This document shows positions 37,135 through 45,490 of a stretch of 64,000 nt of DNA, piece after piece. This DNA comes from Oscillospiraceae bacterium. Lineage in GTDB: Bacteria > Bacillota > Clostridia > Oscillospirales > Oscillospiraceae. The notes under the pieces are model-generated. The model was not told the origin of the DNA. It saw only the letters and a list, made by a program, of their open reading frames with translations, and searched no databases. Positions within the stretch are counted from its first letter, which is position 1, and each line of letters begins with the position of its first letter. Location of the stretch: assembly GCA_902778665.1 (NCBI GenBank), contig CACYYN010000018.1, positions 1-64,000 of the forward strand, read 5' to 3'. The position numbers and the translations under genes are program-made.

Positions 37135-39549
37135 ATGGAACAATCCGTATCACGCTTCGGCACACTGACGAAGCGCATGAATGCCTATCGCGAGGCATTG
37201 CTGTCTGTTCAGCCAAGGGTTTGCGCTGAGCGCGCCCTTCTGACGACTGAGAGCTACCGCCTGCATGCCGACAAGCCCATTGTGTTGCGCAGGGCGTATA
37301 TGCTGCAGAATATTCTGGAAAAGATGACCATTTATATTGAGCCGGAAACCCTGCTGGCAGGCAATCAGGCGTCCGCCAACCGGGCTGCCCCCATCTTCCC
37401 CGAGTACGCGATGGACTGGGTGATTCGGGAGCTGGATGAATTTGAAAAGCGGGACGGAGACGTCTTTACCATCTCGGAAGAGACGAAGGACCAGCTTCGC
37501 AGCATCTATCCCTTCTGGGAGCACAACACGCTGCTGGACAAGGGGCTTGCCGCCATTCCGCCGGAGAGCCGGGTTTTTTACGATCTCGGCATTATCAAGG
37601 CAGAGGGCAACCTGACTTCCGGGGATGCGCATATTGCCGTGGCTTACGAAACCGTATTGCGGGAAGGGCTGAAGGCCTACGAGAGCAGAACCGTCTCCTG
37701 TATGAATGCACTGGACCTGACCGATTATAAAAACCTGAAGAAGTATTATTTCTACCAGGCCATTCTGATTGTCATTCAGGCCGTGCGGGATTTTGCCGCA
37801 CGCTACGCAGACCTGGCAGAGACGCTCGCAGCGGAGGCGGAGCCGGAGCGTGCCGCCGAGCTAAGGGAGATGGCAAGAATCCTCCGTAAGGTGCCCTATG
37901 AGCCTGCCGAAACGCTGCGCGAGGCTGTGCAGTCTCTGTGGCTTACGCATCTTGTGCTTCAGATTGAGTCGAACGGGCACTCCCTCTCCTACGGGCGGAT
38001 GGATCAATATCTGTGGCCTTATTACAAGAAGGATCTGGAACAGGGCGTCATCACAGAGGATGCCGCCTGCGAGCTGATGACCAACCTCTGGCTGAAGACC
38101 TTCACCATCAACAAAATCCGCTCCTGGAGCCACACCCAGTTCAGTGCAGGGTCTCCCCTCTACCAGAATGTGACCATCGGCGGCCAGACGCCGCAGCATG
38201 AAGACGCCGTCAACCCCATGTCCTATCTGATTCTGCGCTCGGTGGCACAGACGCATCTGCCACAGCCCAACCTGACGGTGCGCTATCATGCCGGGCTGCC
38301 GGATGATTTTATGAATGAGGCGATTGAGGTGGTCAAGCTGGGCTTCGGGATGCCCGCATTCAACAATGATGAGATCATCATCCCATCTTTCATCCGCCGC
38401 GGTGTGAAGGAGGAGGACGCCTACAACTACAGTGCCATCGGCTGCGTAGAAACCGCCGTGCCCGGCAAGTGGGGCTACCGATGCACCGGCATGAGCTTTC
38501 TGAACTTCCCCAAGTCGCTGCTGATTGCCATGAACAACGGCACCGACCCTCAGAGCGGCACCCACCTTGTGGAGGGCACCGGCCATTTCAGAGACATGAC
38601 CTCCTATGAGCAGCTTGCCCACGCCTGGGACGTGGTCATCCGTGACTTTACACGGCACAGTGTCATCATTGAGAACGCCTGTGACATGGTGCTGGAGGAG
38701 AACGTGCCGGATGTGCTGTGCTCCGCCCTGTGTGAAGACTGCATCGGCCGCGGCCTGACGCTGAAAGAAGGCGGCGCTGTTTATGACTATATCAGCGGCC
38801 TGCAGGTGGGCATTGCCAACCTGGCCGATTCTCTCGCCGCCATTAAAAAGCTTGTCTTCGAAGAGAAAAAGCTCACGACCGCCGAGCTCTGGTCTGCACT
38901 GGAGACTGACTTTGCCGGAGAGGACGGCGAACGGATCCGCCAGATGCTGATCAACGACGCCCCGAAATACGGCAATGATGACGACTATGTGGACAAGCTG
39001 ATCGTTGAGGCCTATGACAGCTATATCGACGAGATCCGGAAGTATCCCAACACCCGCTTCGGGCGCGGCCCCATCGGCGGGATTCGCTATGCGGGCACCT
39101 CCTCTATCTCTGCAAACGTGGGGCAGGGGCGAGGGACACTCGCCACCCCGGACGGACGCCATGCCGGCGAGCCGCTGGCCGAGGGCTGCTCTCCCAGCCA
39201 TGCCATGGACAGGAACGGCCCCACTGCCGTCTTCAAATCCGTCAGCAAGCTGCGCACGGAGGAAATCACCGGCGGCGTGCTGCTGAACCAGAAGGTCACC
39301 CCGGCACTTCTCTCAAAAGAGGAGAACAAGCAGAAGCTGATTTTGCTGGTAAGGACGTTTTTCGACCTTCTCCACGGCTATCACGTGCAGTATAACGTAG
39401 TCTCCAGGGAAACAATGCTGGACGCCCAGATCCACCCCGAGAAGCACCGCGATCTGATCGTCCGGGTGGCGGGCTACAGCGCCTTCTTCAACGTCCTCTC
39501 CCGCCAGACACAGGACGATATCATTGCCCGCACGGAGCAGTCACTTTGA
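37135..39549 (+). CDS. Glycyl-radical enzyme, YbiW/PflD clade (candidate anhydrosugar-phosphate C-O lyase)
   Basis: 804 residues. The thiyl Cys is residue 437 and the general-base Glu is 439 in AIGCVETAVPGKWGYRCTGM. The radical Gly is residue 780 in RVAGYSAFF. Cys-X-Glu marks the eliminase/dehydratase type and excludes pyruvate formate-lyase, which has two adjacent Cys. Segments such as ESNGHSLSYGRMDQYL, GSPLYQNVTIGGQ, FGMPAFNNDEI and the C-terminus QDDIIARTE agree almost residue for residue with E. coli YbiW as I remember it. Family knowledge: YbiW and PflD have been reported to ring-open 1,5-anhydroglucitol-6-P and 1,5-anhydromannitol-6-P to 1-deoxyfructose-6-P. Neighbouring kinase, oxidoreductase and importer genes fit such a substrate. 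Confidence 0.93.
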   Translation: MEQSVSRFGTLTKRMNAYREALLSVQPRVCAERALLTTESYRLHADKPIVLRRAYMLQNILEKMTIYIEPETLLAGNQASANRAAPIFPEYAMDWVIRELDEFEKRDGDVFTISEETKDQLRSIYPFWEHNTLLDKGLAAIPPESRVFYDLGIIKAEGNLTSGDAHIAVAYETVLREGLKAYESRTVSCMNALDLTDYKNLKKYYFYQAILIVIQAVRDFAARYADLAETLAAEAEPERAAELREMARILRKVPYEPAETLREAVQSLWLTHLVLQIESNGHSLSYGRMDQYLWPYYKKDLEQGVITEDAACELMTNLWLKTFTINKIRSWSHTQFSAGSPLYQNVTIGGQTPQHEDAVNPMSYLILRSVAQTHLPQPNLTVRYHAGLPDDFMNEAIEVVKLGFGMPAFNNDEIIIPSFIRRGVKEEDAYNYSAIGCVETAVPGKWGYRCTGMSFLNFPKSLLIAMNNGTDPQSGTHLVEGTGHFRDMTSYEQLAHAWDVVIRDFTRHSVIIENACDMVLEENVPDVLCSALCEDCIGRGLTLKEGGAVYDYISGLQVGIANLADSLAAIKKLVFEEKKLTTAELWSALETDFAGEDGERIRQMLINDAPKYGNDDDYVDKLIVEAYDSYIDEIRKYPNTRFGRGPIGGIRYAGTSSISANVGQGRGTLATPDGRHAGEPLAEGCSPSHAMDRNGPTAVFKSVSKLRTEEITGGVLLNQKVTPALLSKEENKQKLILLVRTFFDLLHGYHVQYNVVSRETMLDAQIHPEKHRDLIVRVAGYSAFFNVLSRQTQDDIIARTEQSL

Positions 39550-39598
39550 CCTGCCGCATTCTGAAACACCCTTACCGAAAATTTCTGCCAATTTTTTA

Positions 39599-39638
39599 TT
39601 TGATACTATTTGACATTTCAGCTCATTCGCGATACACT
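39599..39638 (+). promoter_or_regulatory. Promoter with candidate DeoR operator, site 2
   Basis: TTGACA at 39610-39615, 17-base spacer, TACACT at 39633-39638. The -35 lies inside TTTGA-N3-TATTT-N4-TTTCA (39599-39620), the same pattern and spacing as site 1. A repressor bound here would block the oxidoreductase-transporter operon. Confidence 0.65.
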
Positions 39639-39684
39639 ATATTCATCCCAAATTAGTGATATTAACCAAAAGGAGTTGTTTTAA

Positions 39685-40722
39685 ATGTTAAATGTTGCTG
39701 TTCTGGGCTGCGGAAAAATAGCCCAGGTACGCCACATTCCGGAATATGCTGCCAACAGCCATGTGAAGCTTGTCGGTTTCTATAACCCCACCTCCAGCCG
39801 AGCGGAAGACATGGCAAAAAAATACGGCGGGAAGGTCTATCTCTCCCCGGAAGAGGTGTTTGCAGACCCCGCGGTAGATGCGGTTTCCGTCTGCTCTGCC
39901 AATTATGCCCATGCCTCCCTCACCATCGCGGCACTGAAGGCAGGCAAACACGTCCTCTGTGAAAAGCCCATGGCCACCACACAGGAAGACTGCGAGGCAA
40001 TGCTTGCCGAGGCGAAAAAAGCAGGCAAACGGCTGCTGATTGCACAGAACCAGAGGCTTGCAAAGGCGCACACCGCCGCGAAAGGGCTTCTGGATGAGGG
40101 GCTCATCGGCGATGTGATCACCTTCCGCACCACATTCGGCCACGGCGGGCCGGAAACCTGGTCTATCACGCCGGGCAAAAACACCTGGTTCTTCGATAAA
40201 AAACGCGCCGCTATGGGGGCTATGGCAGATCTTGGCATTCACAAAACGGATCTGATCCGCTACCTCCTCGGCAGGGACGTGGTGCGCACCACTGCCCGCC
40301 TCACCACACTGGACAAGCGCGGAGCTGACGGCGAACTGATCGGTGTGGACGACAATGCCATCTGCATTTATGAGATGGAAGGCGGCATTCTCGGCACCAT
40401 GACCGTGAGCTGGACCTATTACGGTGCGGAGGACAACTCCACCATTCTCTACGGCACAAAGGGCATCATGCGCATTTATGACGACCCTGCCCATTCCATC
40501 GTTGTCAAGCTGGCTGATGGGACTGAGAAGACCTATGATGTGGAGCAGATCCAGACCAATGACAACCAGACGGCATCCGGCGTTATTGATGAATTTGTCT
40601 CTGCAGTGGAGGAAAACCGCCCCAGCATTCTGGATGCGCAGGGCGTGCTGAACTCCATGAAGGCCGTGTTTGCCAGCATCGCTTCCAGCGAGAGCGGCAG
40701 CCCGGTGCTCGTTGAGGGGTAA
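39685..40722 (+). CDS. Gfo/Idh/MocA-family oxidoreductase
   Basis: 345 residues. The N-terminal Rossmann fold AVLGCGKIAQVRHIPEYAAN binds NAD(P). The substrate-domain motif CEKPMATT (Lys as in the family EKP) and DLGIHKTDLIRYLLG (catalytic His) are present. The family contains 1,5-anhydro-D-fructose reductases, inositol and glucose dehydrogenases. Beside a YbiW-like enzyme, reduction of 1,5-anhydrofructose is an attractive role, but specificity is inference. It heads the operon with the ribose-type transporter, with AAAGGAG before its ATG. Confidence 0.9.
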   Translation: MLNVAVLGCGKIAQVRHIPEYAANSHVKLVGFYNPTSSRAEDMAKKYGGKVYLSPEEVFADPAVDAVSVCSANYAHASLTIAALKAGKHVLCEKPMATTQEDCEAMLAEAKKAGKRLLIAQNQRLAKAHTAAKGLLDEGLIGDVITFRTTFGHGGPETWSITPGKNTWFFDKKRAAMGAMADLGIHKTDLIRYLLGRDVVRTTARLTTLDKRGADGELIGVDDNAICIYEMEGGILGTMTVSWTYYGAEDNSTILYGTKGIMRIYDDPAHSIVVKLADGTEKTYDVEQIQTNDNQTASGVIDEFVSAVEENRPSILDAQGVLNSMKAVFASIASSESGSPVLVEG

Positions 40723-40770
40723 TAACTGTAAAACAGTTGTTATAAAAAAATTTTTATCTGGAGGAAGATC

Positions 40771-41865
40771 ATGAAGAAAATTCTCGCAATTGCTCTCGCA
40801 CTGTGCATGGTATTTGCTCTCTGCGCAGTATCCGCATCTGCTGACGGCAAGACCATCTATGTTCTCGGACCTACCCCTGACCACGGCTGGACGGCACAGG
40901 CCGGTGCTTATGCACAGGCAAAGTGCGAAGAGATCACCGCTGAAGGCACCTACAAGGCTGTCTACATCCCCGCATCCTCCGGTGAAGAGCAGGTTGACCA
41001 GATCAACACCATCGTTGCAAACGGCGACGCCGCTATCGTTGTTATGATGGCACTGGATGACTCCGCTCAGGCCGGCCAGGAAACCCTCTATGCAGAAGGA
41101 ATCCCCTTCATCTCCTTCGACCGTATCATTGAAGCCACCGAGGCCTATGCAGCTCTGAACTACTCCGGTAACAACTGGGAGTGCGGCGCAGGCATTGCTT
41201 ACTGGCTCCAGAAGAACGGCATGCAGCCGGGCGACACGGTTGTTGTTCTCTACGGCGACAACGGCACCGTCTGCTCCCGCCGTCAGGAAGGCTTTGAGCA
41301 GTTCCTCCGCGGCGAAATGAAATACTCCGACCTGAACAACGGCGAATTCGAGACCACACAGGTTTGGGAACAGGCTGACATCGACAACATCTTCAACGGC
41401 TACACCGTCGTCTGCAACTGGTCTGCTGACGGGGCATACGGCTACATCGAGCAGAAGTTCGATGAGATCGTTGCCGCTGCAAAAGCAAACACCGGCAAGC
41501 TCTACATCTACTCCATGGACGATGAGATGACCTTCGGTGTTCTCAACTATCTCCAGGCCGGTGCATCTGCCGAGACACTCGCCGACACGGAAGCTCTTGA
41601 GGTCTACATTTCCGCTATCGGCGGTATGCAGGAGCTCTACAACGTCATGGCTGGCACTGATGAGAAGAGCGAACTCGCTGCCAAGTACTTTGACGACATG
41701 ATGTCCGTCTCCTTCAACCCGAAGATGATGCAGTCTGCTATCCAGTACGGCGTTGACTTTGTCAACGGCAACTGGGACTTTGAGCAGGGCTCCGGTTCCT
41801 ACGAACCCGTGTTCATCGTTGACCGCACCAACGCAGCTGAGGTGGAAGGCTTCCAGGGTCACTGA
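40771..41865 (+). CDS. Sugar ABC substrate-binding protein (RbsB/periplasmic-binding type I)
   Basis: 364 residues. A type I signal peptide ends ASA/DG near residue 25 with no lipobox. The mature part has the two-lobed sugar-binding pattern of RbsB/MglB relatives (YVLGPTPDHGWTAQAGAYAQ at the N-terminus, FISFDRIIE hinge, YSMDDEMTFGVL). It lies 48 bases after the oxidoreductase and before the ATPase. It should define the solute specificity of the locus; the ligand is predicted to be an anhydro-hexose or related monosaccharide. Confidence 0.92.
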   Translation: MKKILAIALALCMVFALCAVSASADGKTIYVLGPTPDHGWTAQAGAYAQAKCEEITAEGTYKAVYIPASSGEEQVDQINTIVANGDAAIVVMMALDDSAQAGQETLYAEGIPFISFDRIIEATEAYAALNYSGNNWECGAGIAYWLQKNGMQPGDTVVVLYGDNGTVCSRRQEGFEQFLRGEMKYSDLNNGEFETTQVWEQADIDNIFNGYTVVCNWSADGAYGYIEQKFDEIVAAAKANTGKLYIYSMDDEMTFGVLNYLQAGASAETLADTEALEVYISAIGGMQELYNVMAGTDEKSELAAKYFDDMMSVSFNPKMMQSAIQYGVDFVNGNWDFEQGSGSYEPVFIVDRTNAAEVEGFQGH

Positions 41866-41905
41866 TTCCCGGATAAGCTTTGCCTGGCTTTAAGCTGAAC
41901 CGACT

Positions 41906-41934
41906 TGCGGATGCAGGCACCCCCTGCATCCGCA
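41906..41934 (+). other. Hairpin between SBP and ATPase genes
   Basis: 12 bp perfect stem (41906-41917 with 41923-41934), 5-base loop, weak T content after it. It lies 40 bases after the SBP stop, the same arrangement as in the other transporter operons. Confidence 0.78.
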
Positions 41935-42012
41935 CCCTTTATCGGCATTTTACAGTTATTACACCATCATTCCTCTTGAATAAAAAAGGCACTAACAAGG
42001 GAGACCGCATTT

Positions 42013-43530
42013 ATGACTATCCTTGAGATGAACCACATTTCCAAGTCATTCGGCGGAGCAAAAGCGCTTTCAGATGTCCATCTTTCCATCGAAAAGGGCG
42101 AAATCCATGCACTTCTCGGAGAAAACGGGGCAGGAAAAAGCACCCTGATGAACATTCTGACTGGCGTCATACCGGCGGATGAAGGCACCATTACCTTTCT
42201 TGGAAAACAGTATCCCAGCCCCACAATCCAGCAGATGGAGGCGGCCGGCATTGCATTCGTCCATCAGGAGCTGAATGTCATCAACGATCTGTCCGTCTCT
42301 GACAATATTTTTCTCTGCCGCGAAATCAAAACGAAGTTCGGCCTGATTGATCAGAAAGAGCAGCTCAAGCGGACCCGGCAGCTGTTTGAAGATCTTGGTG
42401 TGGATATGAATCCCTCCGCCATGGTCTCTGAGCTGAAGGCCAGTGAGAAGCAGCTTCTTGAAATCTGCCGTGCTCTTTATGCAGACGCCCAGCTTCTGAT
42501 TCTGGATGAGCCTACCACATCCCTCTCCAACAACGAAATTGACCATCTGTTCGGTATCCTCCGCAGGCTGAAAGAACAGGGCAAATCCTTCATCTTTATC
42601 TCTCACAAAATGCCGGAGGTTTTTGCCATTTCAGACCGGTACACGGTCCTGAGAAACGGTGAATTTGTGGCGGAAGCGGAAGGATTTATCCGGGATACAG
42701 ACCCCCACGCCATCACGTCTTTCATGGTCGGCAAGCAGTATGTTGACACGGAAGTTTACCAGCCCCGGCCCCTCGGCGATGTGGTGCTGAAGCTGGAAGG
42801 CTTTACCGGCGAGGGATTTGAAGATATAAACCTGGAGGCAAAACGCGGAGAGATCATCGCTTTCACCGGCCTTGCAGGCTGCGGCGCATCCGAACTGATG
42901 CAGACGATGTTCGGCGTGCTGCCCTCCACCGGCGGGACTTTCTCCGTCTACGGCAAGCCGCTGCAGGGTCCCGTTGTCAGCTTTATGAAGAACTCTGTTG
43001 CCATGCTGCCTTCCAACCGCAAAGAAAACTCCGTGGTGCCGGATATGAGCATTTTGGAAAACTTCTATCTGGCGGAGCATGAAATTTCCAAGCGGAAAAA
43101 ACCCTTTATCAACACGAAGGAAGAGCTGGCACGCTATTCTGCCCAGAAGGAAGCTCTGCGCATCAAGGCCGGCAATTCGTCCGACAGCATCTCCTCCCTC
43201 TCCGGCGGCAACCAGCAAAAGGTCTTCCTTGCCCGCTGGCTGAATATCGGGGCAGACATTCTCCTCTTTGACAACCCGACCCAGGGTGTTGATGTAGGCG
43301 CCAAGGAGGAGATCTACAAGCTGATCCTTGATTTTGCCCAGCAGGGAAAAACCGTTATTATCAACACCCTCGAAATTCCGGAAATCCAGAAAGTGGCAGA
43401 CCGGTGCGTCGTCTTTTACGAGGGAAAAATTGTTAAGATATTCGATCACAGCGAAGTCAACGAGCACAACGTTATGATGTATTCCACCAATGCTATTGAG
43501 ACAACTCGGGAGGGCAGCAGCCATGAATAA
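42013..43530 (+). CDS. Sugar ABC transporter ATPase, duplicated (RbsA/MglA-like)
   Basis: 505 residues with two ATPase halves. The first half has Walker A GENGAGKST and Walker B LLILDEP. The second has the signature LSGGNQQKVFLARWL. As in the family, the first signature (ELKASEKQ) and second Walker A (GLAGCGASE) are degenerate. In addition the second Walker B reads LLFDNPTQGVD, with Asn where the catalytic Glu normally stands. One composite ATP site therefore looks competent and the other inactive. The gene overlaps the permease gene by eight bases. Confidence 0.95.
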   Translation: MTILEMNHISKSFGGAKALSDVHLSIEKGEIHALLGENGAGKSTLMNILTGVIPADEGTITFLGKQYPSPTIQQMEAAGIAFVHQELNVINDLSVSDNIFLCREIKTKFGLIDQKEQLKRTRQLFEDLGVDMNPSAMVSELKASEKQLLEICRALYADAQLLILDEPTTSLSNNEIDHLFGILRRLKEQGKSFIFISHKMPEVFAISDRYTVLRNGEFVAEAEGFIRDTDPHAITSFMVGKQYVDTEVYQPRPLGDVVLKLEGFTGEGFEDINLEAKRGEIIAFTGLAGCGASELMQTMFGVLPSTGGTFSVYGKPLQGPVVSFMKNSVAMLPSNRKENSVVPDMSILENFYLAEHEISKRKKPFINTKEELARYSAQKEALRIKAGNSSDSISSLSGGNQQKVFLARWLNIGADILLFDNPTQGVDVGAKEEIYKLILDFAQQGKTVIINTLEIPEIQKVADRCVVFYEGKIVKIFDHSEVNEHNVMMYSTNAIETTREGSSHE

Positions 43531-44608
43531 CAACAGTTTCGGCAAGAAGCTGGGCAGAGTCTGGAGCCAGTACAGCTATATCTTCGTTCTGCTGATCATC
43601 ATGATCGGCTACGCGTTTACGATCCACTCCAACGGCAACACCTTTAAATTCAGTCACATTGCAGCCATCCTCGGCAGCCAGAACACCTGTATTGTCGGCA
43701 CCATTGCCCTTGGCATGGCGTTTGTCATCATCACCGGGCAGATTGACCTGTCGGTTGGTTCCTCCCTTGTGCTGTGCACCGGCGTTACCATTGTGGTGTT
43801 TAACCTGACGGACAATGTGTTCCTCATGATCCTCGCCGCCCTGGCAACCGGCGCTCTCTGCGGCCTCATTAACGGGCTTCTGGTCGGGCTTGGCAAAATG
43901 CCGCCCTTCGTCGTCACCCTCGGCACCATGCTGATCTACCGTTCGCTCACCCTCTCCGTCGTGCGGAAGGTAGACCCTGCCATCAGCGGCTCCTCCTCCA
44001 GTCAGTTCGCCATGATCAGCAAAAAGGCCAACTACCAGTTTCTCCGCATGCAGTTTGGCACCGGGAAGCTGAAATTCGGCACATTCTCGATTCCGTATAT
44101 CTTCTTCGTCTTCCTGCTGGTGGCAATCATCCTGATTATTGTCTCCCGCAAGACAAAATACGGCAAGAGCGTATACGCAGTTGGTTCTAATGAGAAGAGC
44201 GCCCGCCTCGCCGGCATTAATGTCACCTGGGTGAAGATCTCCGTTTTTGTTCTCACCGGCGTTCTGGTGGGTATCGCCTCCATCCTGCAGGCCTGCAAGA
44301 TCGGCAATGTGACCCCCGCCTCCTCCGGACAGAGCTATGAGATGTATGCCATTGCCTCGGTTGTGCTGGCAGGCGTCAGCATGGCAGGCGGCAAGGGAAA
44401 CATGCTGGGTGTTATCTTCGGTGCCCTCTCCTACACCACCATTAACTTTATCATTGTTTCCATCCCCGGCCTCAGTGTGGACATTCAGGACACCTTCCAG
44501 GGCCTCGTGCTCATCATCGTCATCCTGATTCAGACTGCAGGCCCGGCCATCAAGGAAAGCTTCCAGCGCTCCCGCAAACGCCGCCTTGCCTCAGCAAAGG
44601 CAGAATGA
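43523..44608 (+). CDS. Sugar ABC transporter permease (RbsC-like)
   Basis: 361 residues from ATG 43523 (AGGG upstream inside the ATPase gene; an upstream frame start has no ribosome binding site). About eight to ten hydrophobic segments. The BPD_transp_2 family marks ALGMAFVIITGQIDLSVGS and AVGSNEKSARLAGINV are present. Forms the membrane channel for the SBP at 40771. Last gene of the oxidoreductase-SBP-ATPase-permease operon, followed 17 bases later by hairpin element copy 1. Confidence 0.95.
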   Translation: MNNNSFGKKLGRVWSQYSYIFVLLIIMIGYAFTIHSNGNTFKFSHIAAILGSQNTCIVGTIALGMAFVIITGQIDLSVGSSLVLCTGVTIVVFNLTDNVFLMILAALATGALCGLINGLLVGLGKMPPFVVTLGTMLIYRSLTLSVVRKVDPAISGSSSSQFAMISKKANYQFLRMQFGTGKLKFGTFSIPYIFFVFLLVAIILIIVSRKTKYGKSVYAVGSNEKSARLAGINVTWVKISVFVLTGVLVGIASILQACKIGNVTPASSGQSYEMYAIASVVLAGVSMAGGKGNMLGVIFGALSYTTINFIIVSIPGLSVDIQDTFQGLVLIIVILIQTAGPAIKESFQRSRKRRLASAKAE

Positions 44609-44625
44609 AAATCCTATTGCGCTGA

Positions 44626-44708
44626 CAGGACAAAAGGACAAAACTCTGTACCGCAAGTGCCAACTTGTTTCGTACACTGAGTTTTGTCCTTTTTGTCACG
44701 CTGTCCTG
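44626..44708 (+). repeat. 83-bp hairpin repeat element, copy 1
   Basis: The left arm (44626-44646) and right arm (44679-44708) pair over 21 bp. The right arm has a 9-base bulge (TTGTCACGC). Inner stems are TGTAC/GTACA and CAAGT/ACTTG. Copies are at 53088-53170 and 56319-56391. It is located just after a gene stop and probably doubles as a terminator. Confidence 0.9.
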
Positions 44709-44756
44709 CCATTCTCCTTTGCATTTTGTCATTTTGTCACACCGGAAAAATAATAA

Positions 44757-44792
44757 TTCGGTAATCCTTTTCTCTCGTGTCTGTGTTACTAT
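44757..44792 (+). promoter_or_regulatory. Promoter of the two-component operon with response-regulator box
   Basis: TTCGGTAA at 44757-44764 and a -10-like TACTAT at 44787-44792, 30 bases apart start to start. The same word with the same 30-base offset to a -10 occurs before the secreted protein gene at 46884/46914. CTTTTCTCTC follows in both. Confidence 0.55.
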
Positions 44793-44812
44793 GCTGTCCG
44801 GAAAGGTGGTGC

Positions 44813-45490
44813 ATGGAAATGGCCGCAAACCGGATTCTGCTGGTGGAAGATGACCACGCTATTGCCGATGCCGTCGCACTGAACCTGCGCACGGTAGGCT
44901 ATGAGGTAGTATTCTTTGACGACGGCGGCATAGCTGCCGATTCCCTGAAGACAGATCACTCCTATGACCTCGCCCTGCTGGACATTATGCTCCCCGGGAT
45001 GGACGGCTTTGAGCTGTTTGCACGGATGGAGAAATATAACATCCCTGTTATCTACATGACCGCCCGGACCGACAGCGAATCTGAAGTGCGAGGGCTCAGG
45101 GATGGTGCAGAGGATTATATTGTGAAGCCCTTTGCCATCGTGACTTTGCTGGTGCGGATTGAGAAGGTGCTGACCAGAACGGGGCGGCTTAATCAGGTTT
45201 ATCGTTACCGGGACTTCACATTGGATGCGGAAAACCGCACTTTGACCCGGGCCGGAGAACCGATTGACCTGCCGCCGCTGGAATTTGATGTCTTCACCGT
45301 CCTGATAAAAAACAAAAACCGCACAGTTTCACGTGACCGCATTCTGAATGAAATCTGGGGAGAGGATTATTTCGGAGACATCCGGACTGTTGACGTACGC
45401 ATTGCAAATCTGCGAAAAAAGCTGGGGCTGTCAGAAGAAATCCGCACCATCTCCAAAGCCGGATACCGCCTGGAGGAGGCACGGAAATGA
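44813..45490 (+). CDS. OmpR-family response regulator
   Basis: 225 residues from ATG 44813 (AAAGGTGGT upstream). The receiver domain has the acidic pair in VEDD, the phospho-acceptor Asp57 in LLDIMLPGMDG, Thr in YMTAR and Lys in VKPF. The C-terminal winged helix (about 130-222) includes TVDVRIANLRKKL. It overlaps the sensor kinase gene by four bases. Likely target sites are TTCGGTAA repeats before its own gene and before 46953. Confidence 0.95.
   Translation: MEMAANRILLVEDDHAIADAVALNLRTVGYEVVFFDDGGIAADSLKTDHSYDLALLDIMLPGMDGFELFARMEKYNIPVIYMTARTDSESEVRGLRDGAEDYIVKPFAIVTLLVRIEKVLTRTGRLNQVYRYRDFTLDAENRTLTRAGEPIDLPPLEFDVFTVLIKNKNRTVSRDRILNEIWGEDYFGDIRTVDVRIANLRKKLGLSEEIRTISKAGYRLEEARK

Noticed and set aside
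37135..39549. Glycyl-radical enzyme considered as pyruvate formate-lyase or hydroxyproline dehydratase
   Set aside because: It has a single Cys followed by Val-Glu rather than the adjacent Cys pair of PFL. Its overall segments match YbiW much better than other dehydratases I can recall. The proC gene at 28.7 kb is a separate unit with its own terminator.
39688..41862. 724-codon open frame antisense to the oxidoreductase and SBP genes
   Set aside because: It crosses an intergenic region and two genes with clear family motifs on the other strand.
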